A DNA stretch of 47,737 bases from a bacterium (GTDB lineage: Bacteria > Vulcanimicrobiota > Vulcanimicrobiia > Vulcanimicrobiales > Vulcanimicrobiaceae). The stretch lies in NCBI GenBank assembly GCA_028869385.1, contig JAGWSR010000003.1, forward strand, positions 1 to 47,737, in the 5' to 3' direction. Positions within the stretch are counted from its first letter, which is position 1, and each line of letters starts with the position of its first letter. Both the position numbers and the translations under genes were made by a program. This document shows, piece after piece, positions 28,176 to 36,829 of the stretch. The notes beneath the pieces are model-generated. The model made no database searches, was not told where the DNA came from, and worked only from the letters and a program-made list of their open reading frames with translations.

Positions 28176-30659
28176 CTATTCCCCGTGCAAGAACGACAAT
28201 TGTCGCCGCTCGTCGGCGACGTGCGTCACCCGGCGGCGCAGGGGCGCCTGCTCCTCGACGTCGGCCTTGCCGGAGAGCGCGTCCGCGATCTCCTGCGCGC
28301 GCTCCACGACCCCGTCGGGCAACCCCGCCATGCGCGCGACCTCGATGCCGAACGAGCGCGACGAACTCCCGGGCTGAACGCGATGCGAGAAGACCGGCGC
28401 GCCGTCGCGGGCCGTGTTCTCCACCGCCGTGATGTGGTAGTTCGCGACGAGCCGCCAGTGATCGGCGAGCGCGCACAACTCGTGAAAGTGCGTCGCGAAG
28501 ATCGCCATCGGCGCTTGGCCGTCGAGGCCAAGCAAAAATTCGCAGATCGCCTGCGCGATGGCGAGCCCGTCGATCGTCCCCGTGCCGCGTCCGACTTCGT
28601 CGATGAGCAGCAGCGAACGGCGCGTCGAGCGGCGCAGGATGTTCGCCGCTTCGGCCATCTCCATGTAGAATGTGGACTGTCCCGAGGCGAGATCGTCACC
28701 CGCGCCGATGCGGGTGAAGATGCGATCCACCACGCCGAGGCGCATCGCACGCGCGGGAACGTACGAGCCGAGTTGCGCCATGATAACGAGCAGCCCGGCT
28801 TGACGCAAGTACGTCGACTTGCCGCCCATGTTCGGGCCGGTGAGGAGGATGAAACGGTGCGCGTCGGCGCGCAGGCGCAGGTCGTTCGGCACGAAGTTCG
28901 TGCGCAGGATCGCCTCCATCACCGGATGACGACCGTCTTCGATCTCGATCGTGCTCTCGTCGACGAACGTAGGCCGCACGTACCCGCGCTCCGCGGCGCA
29001 CTGCGCGAGCGCGCCGACGACGTCGATCTCCGCGATCGCATCGGCGGCCGCGAGCAGATCCTCCACGCGCGCCGCGACGCGTTCGAGCAACGCCTCGTAG
29101 AGCTTCGTCTCCAACCGTTCCTGGCGCGACTGCGCGGTGTTGATCGCGAGTTCGAGCTCTTTGAGCTCGGGCGTGATGTAGCGCTCGCCGTTGGTCAGCG
29201 TCTGCTTGCGCACGTAGTCGGGCGGCACGCTCGCGACGTACGCCTTGCTGACCTCGATCGCGTAGCCGAAGGCGCTCGCGTACTTCACCTTGAGCGATTT
29301 GATACCGGTGCGCTCGCGTTCGCGCTCCTCGAGTTCCGATAGCCGCGAGCGCGCGTCGGTACGCAGGCTGACGCACTCCGCCAGTTCGGCGTCGGCGTCG
29401 GGGCGAATCACCCCGCCGTCGCCGAGCTGCGCGGGCGGCTCGTCGACGAGCGTACGCTGCAGGTCGTCGTAGAGGTCGTCGAAGCCGCGCACGCGTTCGA
29501 CGAGCGGCGCGAGCGCCGCCGGCACGACCGACGGCAGCGGACGCAGCACGTCGAGCGTGCGGCGCAACGAGACGAGATCGCGCGGCAGCGCGCGACGAAA
29601 GCGCACCTTCTGCGCGATGCGCTCGATATCGAAGCAGCCCTGCAGCAGTTCGCGCGTCGCCTCGCGGCGCGCGTGCTCGTCGAGCATCGCATGCACGGCG
29701 TCGTGACGCGCGGCGATCGCGTCGGGATCCACCAGCGGCGCGAGGATCCAGCGCCCGAGCATGCGCGAGCCCATCGCGGTCGCGCACTCGTCGAGCGTCG
29801 CGAGCAGGGTCGCGCGCGCGTTGGCGCCCTGGGCGCGGGTGAGCTCGAGGTGCTTGCGCGTCGCCGGATCGAGCGTGAGAAAGTGTCGGCGGTGATAGAA
29901 GTGCGGCGCCTGCAGGCCGTGCGAGCCGTTGGTGATGCCGGTCTTGCGCACGAAATCGCCGAGCGCATCGAGCGCGCGCTGCATCGCCGTCGCTTCTTCG
30001 AACGAGAAGCCGTCGGGAGCGGCGCGGTCGCGAGCGGCGACCAATCCGAGCGTCGGGGCCGCGAGGCGCGCACCGAGCGCCTCCACCGCCGCCGCCATCG
30101 TTGCGCGCACGTCGGCGGGGAGATCGGCGACGATCTCCGCCGGCCCGATGCGCGCGAACTCCGCGAGCAGATCGTCGTACGCACTCTCCCCGCCGATCGC
30201 GGTCGCGGCGGTGTAACCCGTCGAAACGTCCGCGTAGGCGAGCGCGAAGGTCTCGCCGACGAGCGTCACGGCGGCGAGATAGTTGTGCGCCTTGCCGTCG
30301 AGCAACTGCTCTTCGATCAACGTGCCCGGCGTCACCAAACGCACCACGTCGCGCCGCGTCAGCTTGTTCGGCACCGGCGCCTCGAGCTGCTCGGCGAGCG
30401 CGACGATGAAACGCTGCTGCACGAGCTTGTGCAGATAGCCCGAGAGCGCGTGGTGCGGTACGCCCGCCATCGCGACGCGTCGTCCGCTGCCGGCCTCTTT
30501 ACTGGTGAGCGCGATCTGCAGCGCGCGCGCGGCCGTTTCGGCGTCGTCGCCGTAGGCTTCGTAAAAGTCGCCGACGCGCATCAGCAGCAACGACTCGGGA
30601 TGCTTGGCCTTCAGCCCGAAATACTGTTCGAGCATCGGCGAGAATTTGACGTCGCTCAC
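28176..30659 (-). CDS. mutS: DNA mismatch repair protein MutS
   Basis: Recognises base mismatches and small loops and recruits MutL. The 827-aa protein has the mismatch-contacting GDFYEAYGDD near residue 31, connector, lever and clamp regions, and the C-terminal ATPase with Walker A GPNMGGKSTYLRQAG, STFYMEMAEAANILRR and DEVGRGTGTIDGLAIA. It lies 10 nt after miaB. About 110 bp separate it from the cupredoxin gene, a stretch in which I see no gene; downstream transcription of cupredoxin, haem protein and mutL may come from mutS or from that gap. Confidence 0.98.
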   Translation of the reverse strand: MSDVKFSPMLEQYFGLKAKHPESLLLMRVGDFYEAYGDDAETAARALQIALTSKEAGSGRRVAMAGVPHHALSGYLHKLVQQRFIVALAEQLEAPVPNKLTRRDVVRLVTPGTLIEEQLLDGKAHNYLAAVTLVGETFALAYADVSTGYTAATAIGGESAYDDLLAEFARIGPAEIVADLPADVRATMAAAVEALGARLAAPTLGLVAARDRAAPDGFSFEEATAMQRALDALGDFVRKTGITNGSHGLQAPHFYHRRHFLTLDPATRKHLELTRAQGANARATLLATLDECATAMGSRMLGRWILAPLVDPDAIAARHDAVHAMLDEHARREATRELLQGCFDIERIAQKVRFRRALPRDLVSLRRTLDVLRPLPSVVPAALAPLVERVRGFDDLYDDLQRTLVDEPPAQLGDGGVIRPDADAELAECVSLRTDARSRLSELEERERERTGIKSLKVKYASAFGYAIEVSKAYVASVPPDYVRKQTLTNGERYITPELKELELAINTAQSRQERLETKLYEALLERVAARVEDLLAAADAIAEIDVVGALAQCAAERGYVRPTFVDESTIEIEDGRHPVMEAILRTNFVPNDLRLRADAHRFILLTGPNMGGKSTYLRQAGLLVIMAQLGSYVPARAMRLGVVDRIFTRIGAGDDLASGQSTFYMEMAEAANILRRSTRRSLLLIDEVGRGTGTIDGLAIAQAICEFLLGLDGQAPMAIFATHFHELCALADHWRLVANYHITAVENTARDGAPVFSHRVQPGSSSRSFGIEVARMAGLPDGVVERAQEIADALSGKADVEEQAPLRRRVTHVADERRQLSFLHGE

Positions 30660-30669
30660 GTCCGGCTCG

Positions 30670-32088
30670 TTACAACAGCGAGATCACCGGCTGCGCGACC
30701 GGTGCGCCGCTCTCGGCGTAGCGCTCGGCACGGCGCACGATCCGCCCCGTGCAGCCCCACACGTGCGCGGTCTCGACGACGACGTCGAGCCAGGGCTCGC
30801 GCGCGTAGAGCGCTTCGTCGTAGTCGGGAGGCATCGGCGCGATCACCGTCACGTTATCGAGCGTCTTGGTCGCGAGCTTCGTCGCGTCTTTCTTCGAGGG
30901 CCCTTGGATCAAGCAGCGCACGGTGGTACCGAGCTTACGATCGTGGTACGCGCGGGTCGCCGCGTTCTGCGCCTCGACCAACCGCGCGAAGCGCGCCGAC
31001 GAGACCTCGGCCGGAACTTGCTCCCAGCGTGCGGCGGGCGTGCCGCGCCGAATCGAATAGATAAACATGAAAGCATTCGCGAAGACGCCCGTCTTCACGA
31101 GATCGAGCGTCGCCTCGAAATCGTCGTCGCTCTCGCCGGGAAAACCGACGATGATGTCGGTCGTGATCGCCCAGTCGGGCAGGTAGCGGTGGATCAGCTC
31201 CACCTTCTCCTCGAACTGCGCGCGCGTGTACTTGCGGTTCATGCGGCGCAGCATCGCGTCGCTGCCCGATTGCAGCGGCAGATGCACGCGGGCGTTCAAC
31301 TGCGGCACGGTGGCGAGATCGGCGATGACCTTCTCGGTAAAATCCTTCGGGTGCGGGGAGATGAAGGTGAGACGCTCGAGCCCGGGCAGCGCCGCGGCCG
31401 CCTTGCAGAGATCGCCGAAATCTTCGCCCGTCGCCGGGTCTTTCCACGCGTTGACGGTCTGACCGACGAGCATCACCTCGCGCGCGCCGCTCGCGACGTG
31501 CGCCGCGACCTCGTCGAGGATCTCGCGCATCGGACGATGGTCGAAGCGCCCGCGCACGTGCGGCACGATGCAGAACGTGCAGTAATACGAACAGCCGCGC
31601 TGCACGGTGACGAAACCGCGTAGGTGCGAGAACGCGTCGGTCACGGCGTCGGCCGAGCCGCCGAGCGGCATCAGCAGCGCGCGCTCGAACGCTACGTCGT
31701 CGTCAACCGTGTCATCCTGAGCCGCTTGCAGGGCGGGCTGCCACTCGGTAAGGCGGTCGCCGAATGCGACGAGTTCGCTCGTGCCGAAGACGGCGTCCAC
31801 GTGCGGCGCGACCTGCTGCATGCGGTCGCGGTCCTGCTCGGCCAGGCACCCCATCACCACCAGGCGCACGTCGGGATCGGCATCCTTCAGCACCTTGAAA
31901 TGGTTCATCCGCCCGTACGCGCGGCGCTCGGCATTGTCGCGCACCGTACAGGTATTGAGCACGAGGACGTTGGCCTCTTCGGGTTTCGCGGCGATCTCGT
32001 AGCCTGCCGAGGCGGCACGATCCGCGATGTACTGCGAGTCGGCCTCGTTCATCTGGCAGCCGAAGGTTTCGATGTAAATTCTGGGCAT
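30670..32088 (-). CDS. miaB: tRNA-2-methylthio-N6-dimethylallyladenosine synthase MiaB
   Basis: Radical SAM methylthiotransferase acting on tRNA A37 after MiaA. The 472-aa protein has the N-terminal UPF0004 domain with three cluster-binding Cys (FGCQMNEAD, LNTCTVRDNA, GCLAEQ), the radical SAM motif C-x3-C-x2-C (GCSYYCTFCIVPHVRGR) and a C-terminal TRAM domain. Start ATG 32088 reads MPRIYIETFGCQMNE. First gene of the miaB-mutS unit, divergent from der with a 59-bp gap if der starts at 32148. Confidence 0.97.
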   Translation of the reverse strand: MPRIYIETFGCQMNEADSQYIADRAASAGYEIAAKPEEANVLVLNTCTVRDNAERRAYGRMNHFKVLKDADPDVRLVVMGCLAEQDRDRMQQVAPHVDAVFGTSELVAFGDRLTEWQPALQAAQDDTVDDDVAFERALLMPLGGSADAVTDAFSHLRGFVTVQRGCSYYCTFCIVPHVRGRFDHRPMREILDEVAAHVASGAREVMLVGQTVNAWKDPATGEDFGDLCKAAAALPGLERLTFISPHPKDFTEKVIADLATVPQLNARVHLPLQSGSDAMLRRMNRKYTRAQFEEKVELIHRYLPDWAITTDIIVGFPGESDDDFEATLDLVKTGVFANAFMFIYSIRRGTPAARWEQVPAEVSSARFARLVEAQNAATRAYHDRKLGTTVRCLIQGPSKKDATKLATKTLDNVTVIAPMPPDYDEALYAREPWLDVVVETAHVWGCTGRIVRRAERYAESGAPVAQPVISLL

Positions 32089-32147
32089 AGCGATTGGCGC
32101 TGCGGCGCTGGGGGGCGCTGTTCGCCTCGCTCCGAATGGAGACCCCC

Positions 32148-33536
32148 GTGCAACTCAGTGAACCCACCGACGGCTCGATGCTCCGCCCCGCGACCGTCGC
32201 CATCGTCGGGCGCCCGAACGTCGGCAAGAGCGCGCTCTTCAACCGCTTGATCGGCCAGCGCCTCGCCATCGTCGAAGACAGCCCCGGCGTGACTCGCGAC
32301 CGCCTCTACGCGATCTGCGAGTGGCGAGGGCGTACCTTTAGCATGGTGGACACGGCGGGCATCGATCCCGACGCCGACGCGGCGCACGGCGACCGCTTCG
32401 CCGATGCGACGCGACGCCAGGCCGAAGCCGCCGCCGCCGAGGCCGACGTCGTCGTCTTCGTGGTCGACGCGCAGACGGGACTCCATCCGCTCGATGAGGA
32501 CGTGGCAGCGATCCTGCGCAACAAGCGCCGCCCGCTCGTGCTGGTGGCGAACAAGTGCGAGTCGCCGAGCGCCGCCGCCTCGATCTTCGCGGAGTTCGCG
32601 CGCATCGGGATGGGCGAGCCCGTCGCGGTCTCCGCGATCCACGGCGAGGGCACGGGCGACCTGCTCGACCGCATCGCCGACCTGCTGCCCCCGACCGCTC
32701 CGAACGCGCTGCCGGAGGGCGAGCTCGCCCTCGCCATCATCGGACGGCCGAACGTCGGCAAGAGTTCGCTGCTCAACTCGCTCATCGGCGAGGAGCGCGC
32801 GATCGTCTCCGACGTTCCGGGCACGACGCGCGACGCGATCGACACGATTCTCACCTGGCACGACCGCAAGATTCGCCTCATCGACACCGCCGGCGTGCGC
32901 AAGAAGCCCGAGGCCCACGGCGCCATCGAGTACTACGCCGCGCTGCGCTCGCTCAACGCGATCGCGCGCTGCGATATTGCGATCCTCGTCTTCGACTCGA
33001 TGGTCGGCGTCACGGCCCAGGATCGCCGACTCGCGGGCATCGCCATCGAGGAGCGCAAAGGTCTCATCATCGTCGGGAACAAGTGGGATCTCGCGCGCGA
33101 GCAGCAGGGCGAGTACAGCCAAGGCGAACTCGCGAACGTCATCCACGACCTGATCCCGTTTGCGAAGTTCGCGCCGATCACGTTCCTCTCGGCGAAGACC
33201 AAACGTCGCCTGGGCAGCCTGATGCCGGTCGTCAACAAGGTCGCGGAGAATCTCGACCGCCGCATTGCGACCGCGCCGCTCAACGCGATGATCCGCGACG
33301 CCGTGCTCGCGCATCCGGCGCCCGCGGTCAGCGGGAAACTCTTCAAGGTCTACTACGCGACGCAGCCCGCAGTGCATCCGCCGGTCTTCGTGTTTTCGTG
33401 CAACGATCCGGATCTCGTGCAGCCGTCGTACAAGCGCTTCTTAGAGAACACGATCCGGCAGCATCACGATTTCGAAGGCGTCCCGCTCACCCTCGAGTTC
33501 CGCCCGCGTCGCGACGACGGGCAGGACGTCGGCTGA
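32148..33536 (+). CDS. der: Ribosome biogenesis GTPase Der (EngA)
   Basis: Double-GTPase required for 50S assembly. About 462 aa with two G domains, each with P-loop GRPNVGKS (near residues 18 and 196), DTAGI/DTAGV switch II and NKCE/NKWD specificity motifs, and a C-terminal KH-like domain ending in LTLEFRPR. GTG at 32148 follows GGAG with a 6-nt spacer, so I prefer it; ATG at 32136 and ATG at 32178 (MLRPATVAIVGRP) are alternatives, and the conserved protein begins near the latter. The longer reading to TTG 32094 is unlikely. Confidence 0.96.
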   Translation: MQLSEPTDGSMLRPATVAIVGRPNVGKSALFNRLIGQRLAIVEDSPGVTRDRLYAICEWRGRTFSMVDTAGIDPDADAAHGDRFADATRRQAEAAAAEADVVVFVVDAQTGLHPLDEDVAAILRNKRRPLVLVANKCESPSAAASIFAEFARIGMGEPVAVSAIHGEGTGDLLDRIADLLPPTAPNALPEGELALAIIGRPNVGKSSLLNSLIGEERAIVSDVPGTTRDAIDTILTWHDRKIRLIDTAGVRKKPEAHGAIEYYAALRSLNAIARCDIAILVFDSMVGVTAQDRRLAGIAIEERKGLIIVGNKWDLAREQQGEYSQGELANVIHDLIPFAKFAPITFLSAKTKRRLGSLMPVVNKVAENLDRRIATAPLNAMIRDAVLAHPAPAVSGKLFKVYYATQPAVHPPVFVFSCNDPDLVQPSYKRFLENTIRQHHDFEGVPLTLEFRPRRDDGQDVG

Positions 33537-33559
33537 CGCGGCTCGCAGGAGATCGCTTC

Positions 33560-34228
33560 ATGCTCGGATTGTTCGCTCCGGTTCTGATCGTCACACTCGT
33601 CGTCACGGTCGCTGCCTTCGGCATCGGCTCGATTCCGTTCGGCTACCTGATCGGGCGAGCGTTTTACCGCACCGACATCCGCCGGTCGGGATCGGGCAAC
33701 ATCGGCGCGATGAACGCCCTGCGCACGCTCGGAAAGGGCGGCGCGATCACCGTGCTGCTGCTCGACGCCGCCAAGGGCGCCGCGCCCGTCATCGCGATTC
33801 GCCTGGCCCTCGGCGGAACGATCTCGATCGCGTCGCACGTCATTCCGACCTATGAGGTCTTCGCAAGCATCGCGGCGGCGTTCGCCGTGCTCGGCCACTG
33901 CCTCTCGCCGTGGCTCGGCTGGAAGGGCGGCAAAGGCGTCGCGACCGCGGTCGGCGCAATCATCGCGCTCTCGTGGCCGGCGGGGCTCGTGGTGATCGGC
34001 GGCTGGATCCTCGGCGCGCTGATCCTCACCCGCTACTCCTCGGTCGGCTCGATGCTGGCCACCGCCGTCTCGCCGTTCGCGCTCTTCTTCTTCACGCGCT
34101 CGATCCCGGAGACGATCTTCGGCGCGTTCGCGGCCCTCTTCATCATCTACACGCACCGCGAGAACCTCGAGCGCCTGCGCACCGGGACCGAGAATCCGAT
34201 CCCGCTCTTCTCCAAGAAGGCGTCGTAA
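33560..34228 (+). CDS. plsY: Glycerol-3-phosphate acyltransferase PlsY
   Basis: Integral-membrane acyl-phosphate:G3P acyltransferase, the first committed step of phospholipid synthesis, paired with PlsX elsewhere. 222 aa with about five to seven helices and the three cytoplasmic motifs: GSGNIGAMNALRTLG, LGHCLSPWLGWKGGKGVATA and the later RYSSVGSMLA. The first motif has Met where Thr is usual (GATN). AGGAG with a 7-nt spacer precedes ATG 33560. It follows der by 23 nt and is followed 7 nt later by flagellin, so it is probably co-transcribed with der. Confidence 0.95.
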   Translation: MLGLFAPVLIVTLVVTVAAFGIGSIPFGYLIGRAFYRTDIRRSGSGNIGAMNALRTLGKGGAITVLLLDAAKGAAPVIAIRLALGGTISIASHVIPTYEVFASIAAAFAVLGHCLSPWLGWKGGKGVATAVGAIIALSWPAGLVVIGGWILGALILTRYSSVGSMLATAVSPFALFFFTRSIPETIFGAFAALFIIYTHRENLERLRTGTENPIPLFSKKAS

Positions 34229-34235
34229 ACGGGCC

Positions 34236-36167
34236 ATGTCCGACTTCAGCATCGCGAACAACCTCGATGCGAACGCGGCAGAGTTGAACCTCGCACGAAG
34301 CCAGTCGCGCCTTTCGAAAACCGCGCGCGCCCTCTCGTCGGGGTTACGCATCGAAAGCGCGGCGGACGATCCTTCCGGCCTCGCGATCTCCGAGGAACTC
34401 CAAACCCGCGTCGATGCGTTCACGACGGCGTCGCAAAACGTTACGACCGCGCAGAACGCGGCGGCCGTGGCCGACGGCGCGCTCTCCACGATCACCGGCA
34501 TTCTGCTGCGCATCCGCGCGATCGCGGTGAACGCGGCGTCGTCGATTTCGAGCGATCGAGATCGCACCGATCTGCAGGCCGAGATCGCGAGCCTGCTTCA
34601 CGAGATCGACCGCATCTCCGAAAACACGAATTTCAACGGACAGCCGTTGCTCGACGGCAGCCACTCCGGATTCGTCGCCGCGCAACCGGCGACGCTCGAC
34701 GTCACCGCAAATACCGTGCTCTCCTCGGCGTCGAGCGCATCGGGAGCGGGACTGCTGCTCGCGAGCGCGACGTTCGCGACGCAGGCGCTGCAGCCCACGA
34801 TCTACTTCAACGTTTTACAGAACGTCACGGCATCGGCATCGCCGCAGACCGTAAGCGTTTCCGACGCGCAGTACATCCAGCCCGGCAGTATCTTTACGTT
34901 GAACGGAGCGACGGTGACCGTCCAATCGGTCGATCCGGCAAACGGCACGATCACCGCCGTCTTCTCGACCAACGCCGCCACGAACGACGTGGCGAGCAGC
35001 ATCCTCAGTTCGACGTTTACGAGCGCGGTCTCGGCGGGAACGCAACTCGTGACGCTCGCGGCGTCCGCTCAGCCGCTCTATGCGGGCGAAACGCTGCAAG
35101 TCGATTACGGCTCGTTCAGCACGAACGAAGTGGTCGTCGTCCAGAAAGTCATGAGTCCGACCAGCTTCGTCGCGACCTTCACGAAGGCGCATGCGGCGAA
35201 CGCGGCCGTCTTCAACGTCAATGGCACCTACATCTCGAGTGGCTTCGGCCCAGGCAATTTCTCCTTCAACTTCGGCGGCACGCCGACGGACGGCGCGCCG
35301 ATCGGTTCGACCGCCTACGTCGTCGAGACGACCAATGGCAGCTTTCCGCCGCCGAACGGCTCGCACACCCAGGTCGTAGCAACCGGAACCGTCATCGGCG
35401 GAAGTGTCTCGAGCACGACGATCGATTTTCCGACGAAGATCCCCAACTATTTCGGCGGTTCGTTCGAGGTGCTCACGGCGCTCGGCTACGGAACGACGCC
35501 CCTCATCAACACCGTCGACGGCACGATCAAGCTGCAGGTCGTCAACACCGGCGCGAGCATCGCGGTGCAAGAGTCGTTCTACGATACCGCGACGCAGACG
35601 GAGGTGACGTCTCCCTACCTGCTCGCGTCGAACGAACGCGCGCTGCTGCTCGACGGCGTCTACACGACGGTGGGGAACGTGACCGCGAACGACGTCGGTA
35701 CGACCGCGTACGTCAAAATCCATCAAGCGACCGCCGCGATCACCGCGGCGAACCAGCCGGCGCTTTCGGTTCAGTCCGGGGCCGAGGAGGGCGATACGAT
35801 CGCGCTCGGCTTGCCCTCGGTCTCGGCGGCGAGCCTGCGCGTCTCGAACGTCACGGTACTCGCCCCTCAGGGCGGCGATCCAACGCTAGCGGCGCAGGAC
35901 ACGATCGGGCAGGTGGACTTCGCCCTCGCCTCCGTGCTCGGCACGCGCGCGCAGCTCGGGGCCATTCTCGTGCGGTTTTCCGAGGACGCGCAAAGCGATG
36001 ACACGGCGGCCGCGAACCTCCAGGGCGCCGAATCGACGATCCGCGACGCGAACGTCGGGACCGAGACGACCGATTACGCCCTCACCGAGACCACCGTTCA
36101 AATCGGCCTGCAGGTGCTCTCGCAGGCCAATAGCCTGCCGGAGCAAGTCCTCAAGCTTTTCCGCTAA
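34236..36167 (+). CDS. Flagellin (orphan, large variable domain)
   Basis: A 643-aa flagellar filament protein. The N-terminal D0/D1 domain (about 1-140) has ANNLDANAAELNLARSQSRL, SGLRIESAADDPSGLAISE and NTNFNGQPLLDG. The C-terminal domain (about 555-643) has ESTIRDANVGTETTDYAL and ends QVLSQANSLPEQVLKLFR. The ~415-residue centre is Thr/Ser/Val-rich and beta-like, forming the surface-exposed D2/D3 region; it is longer than in typical 280-500-residue flagellins. Only 7 nt separate it from plsY and no other flagellar gene is in the window. Together with the MCP it suggests a motile cell, although an adhesin-like or non-motility role of such orphan flagellins is possible. Confidence 0.92.
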   Translation: MSDFSIANNLDANAAELNLARSQSRLSKTARALSSGLRIESAADDPSGLAISEELQTRVDAFTTASQNVTTAQNAAAVADGALSTITGILLRIRAIAVNAASSISSDRDRTDLQAEIASLLHEIDRISENTNFNGQPLLDGSHSGFVAAQPATLDVTANTVLSSASSASGAGLLLASATFATQALQPTIYFNVLQNVTASASPQTVSVSDAQYIQPGSIFTLNGATVTVQSVDPANGTITAVFSTNAATNDVASSILSSTFTSAVSAGTQLVTLAASAQPLYAGETLQVDYGSFSTNEVVVVQKVMSPTSFVATFTKAHAANAAVFNVNGTYISSGFGPGNFSFNFGGTPTDGAPIGSTAYVVETTNGSFPPPNGSHTQVVATGTVIGGSVSSTTIDFPTKIPNYFGGSFEVLTALGYGTTPLINTVDGTIKLQVVNTGASIAVQESFYDTATQTEVTSPYLLASNERALLLDGVYTTVGNVTANDVGTTAYVKIHQATAAITAANQPALSVQSGAEEGDTIALGLPSVSAASLRVSNVTVLAPQGGDPTLAAQDTIGQVDFALASVLGTRAQLGAILVRFSEDAQSDDTAAANLQGAESTIRDANVGTETTDYALTETTVQIGLQVLSQANSLPEQVLKLFR

Positions 36168-36218
36168 ACGCGGCCCGCGGTAGGGCTATCGGCCCCGATG
36201 CCCGTATTGGGCCGGGTC

Positions 36219-36779
36219 ATGATTTCGTCCAACGATCTCCGCAACGGCGTCACCATCCTCGTGGACGGCCAGCTCTGGACCGTCATCGAGTTTCTGCACG
36301 TGAAGCCGGGCAAGGGCGCGGCCTTCGTTCGCACCCGCCTCAAGAACGTCAAGACCGGCACCACGCTGGAACGCACCTTCCGCGCGGGCGAAAAGCTCGA
36401 GCGCGCGACGGTCGAGAATCGTCAGATGCAGATGCTCTATAACGACGCCGACGGCTTCCATTTCATGGACCAAGAGTCGTTCGAGAACTACACGATGCAG
36501 CGCGACCTGATCGGCGAGCCCGCCGACTTTCTCAAGGACGGCATGATCGTGGACGTGCAGCTGCACGAAGGCGTGCCGATCGGCGTGGATCTGCCGCCGC
36601 ACGTCGAACTGCGCGTGGTCGAGACCGATCCCGGCTTCAAAGGCGACACCGCGACGAACACCGGCAAGCCCGCCAAGCTCGAGACCGGCGCGATGGTCAA
36701 CGTTCCGCTCTTCGTGAACCCCAACGATCTGATCCGCATCGACACGCGCGATCGTCGCTACATCGGCCGCGTCAACTAA
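36219..36779 (+). CDS. efp: Elongation factor P
   Basis: Relieves ribosome stalling at polyproline stretches. The 186-aa protein has the three beta-barrel domains of EF-P: it starts MISSNDLRNGVTILVDGQ, the modifiable tip is HVKPGKGAAF (K32, EpmA-type lysine), and the end is NPNDLIRIDTRDRRYIGRVN. ATG at 36219 gives the canonical N-terminus; an in-frame ATG at 36198 would add seven residues of no similarity. It is 51 nt after flagellin. Whether K32 is modified cannot be told; no epmA or epmB is in the window. Confidence 0.97.
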   Translation: MISSNDLRNGVTILVDGQLWTVIEFLHVKPGKGAAFVRTRLKNVKTGTTLERTFRAGEKLERATVENRQMQMLYNDADGFHFMDQESFENYTMQRDLIGEPADFLKDGMIVDVQLHEGVPIGVDLPPHVELRVVETDPGFKGDTATNTGKPAKLETGAMVNVPLFVNPNDLIRIDTRDRRYIGRVN

Positions 36780-36829
36780 CCGGCAGCCACCGTGCATCGC
36801 GCCGCGGGGCGCGAGATGGGAGAACGCAC

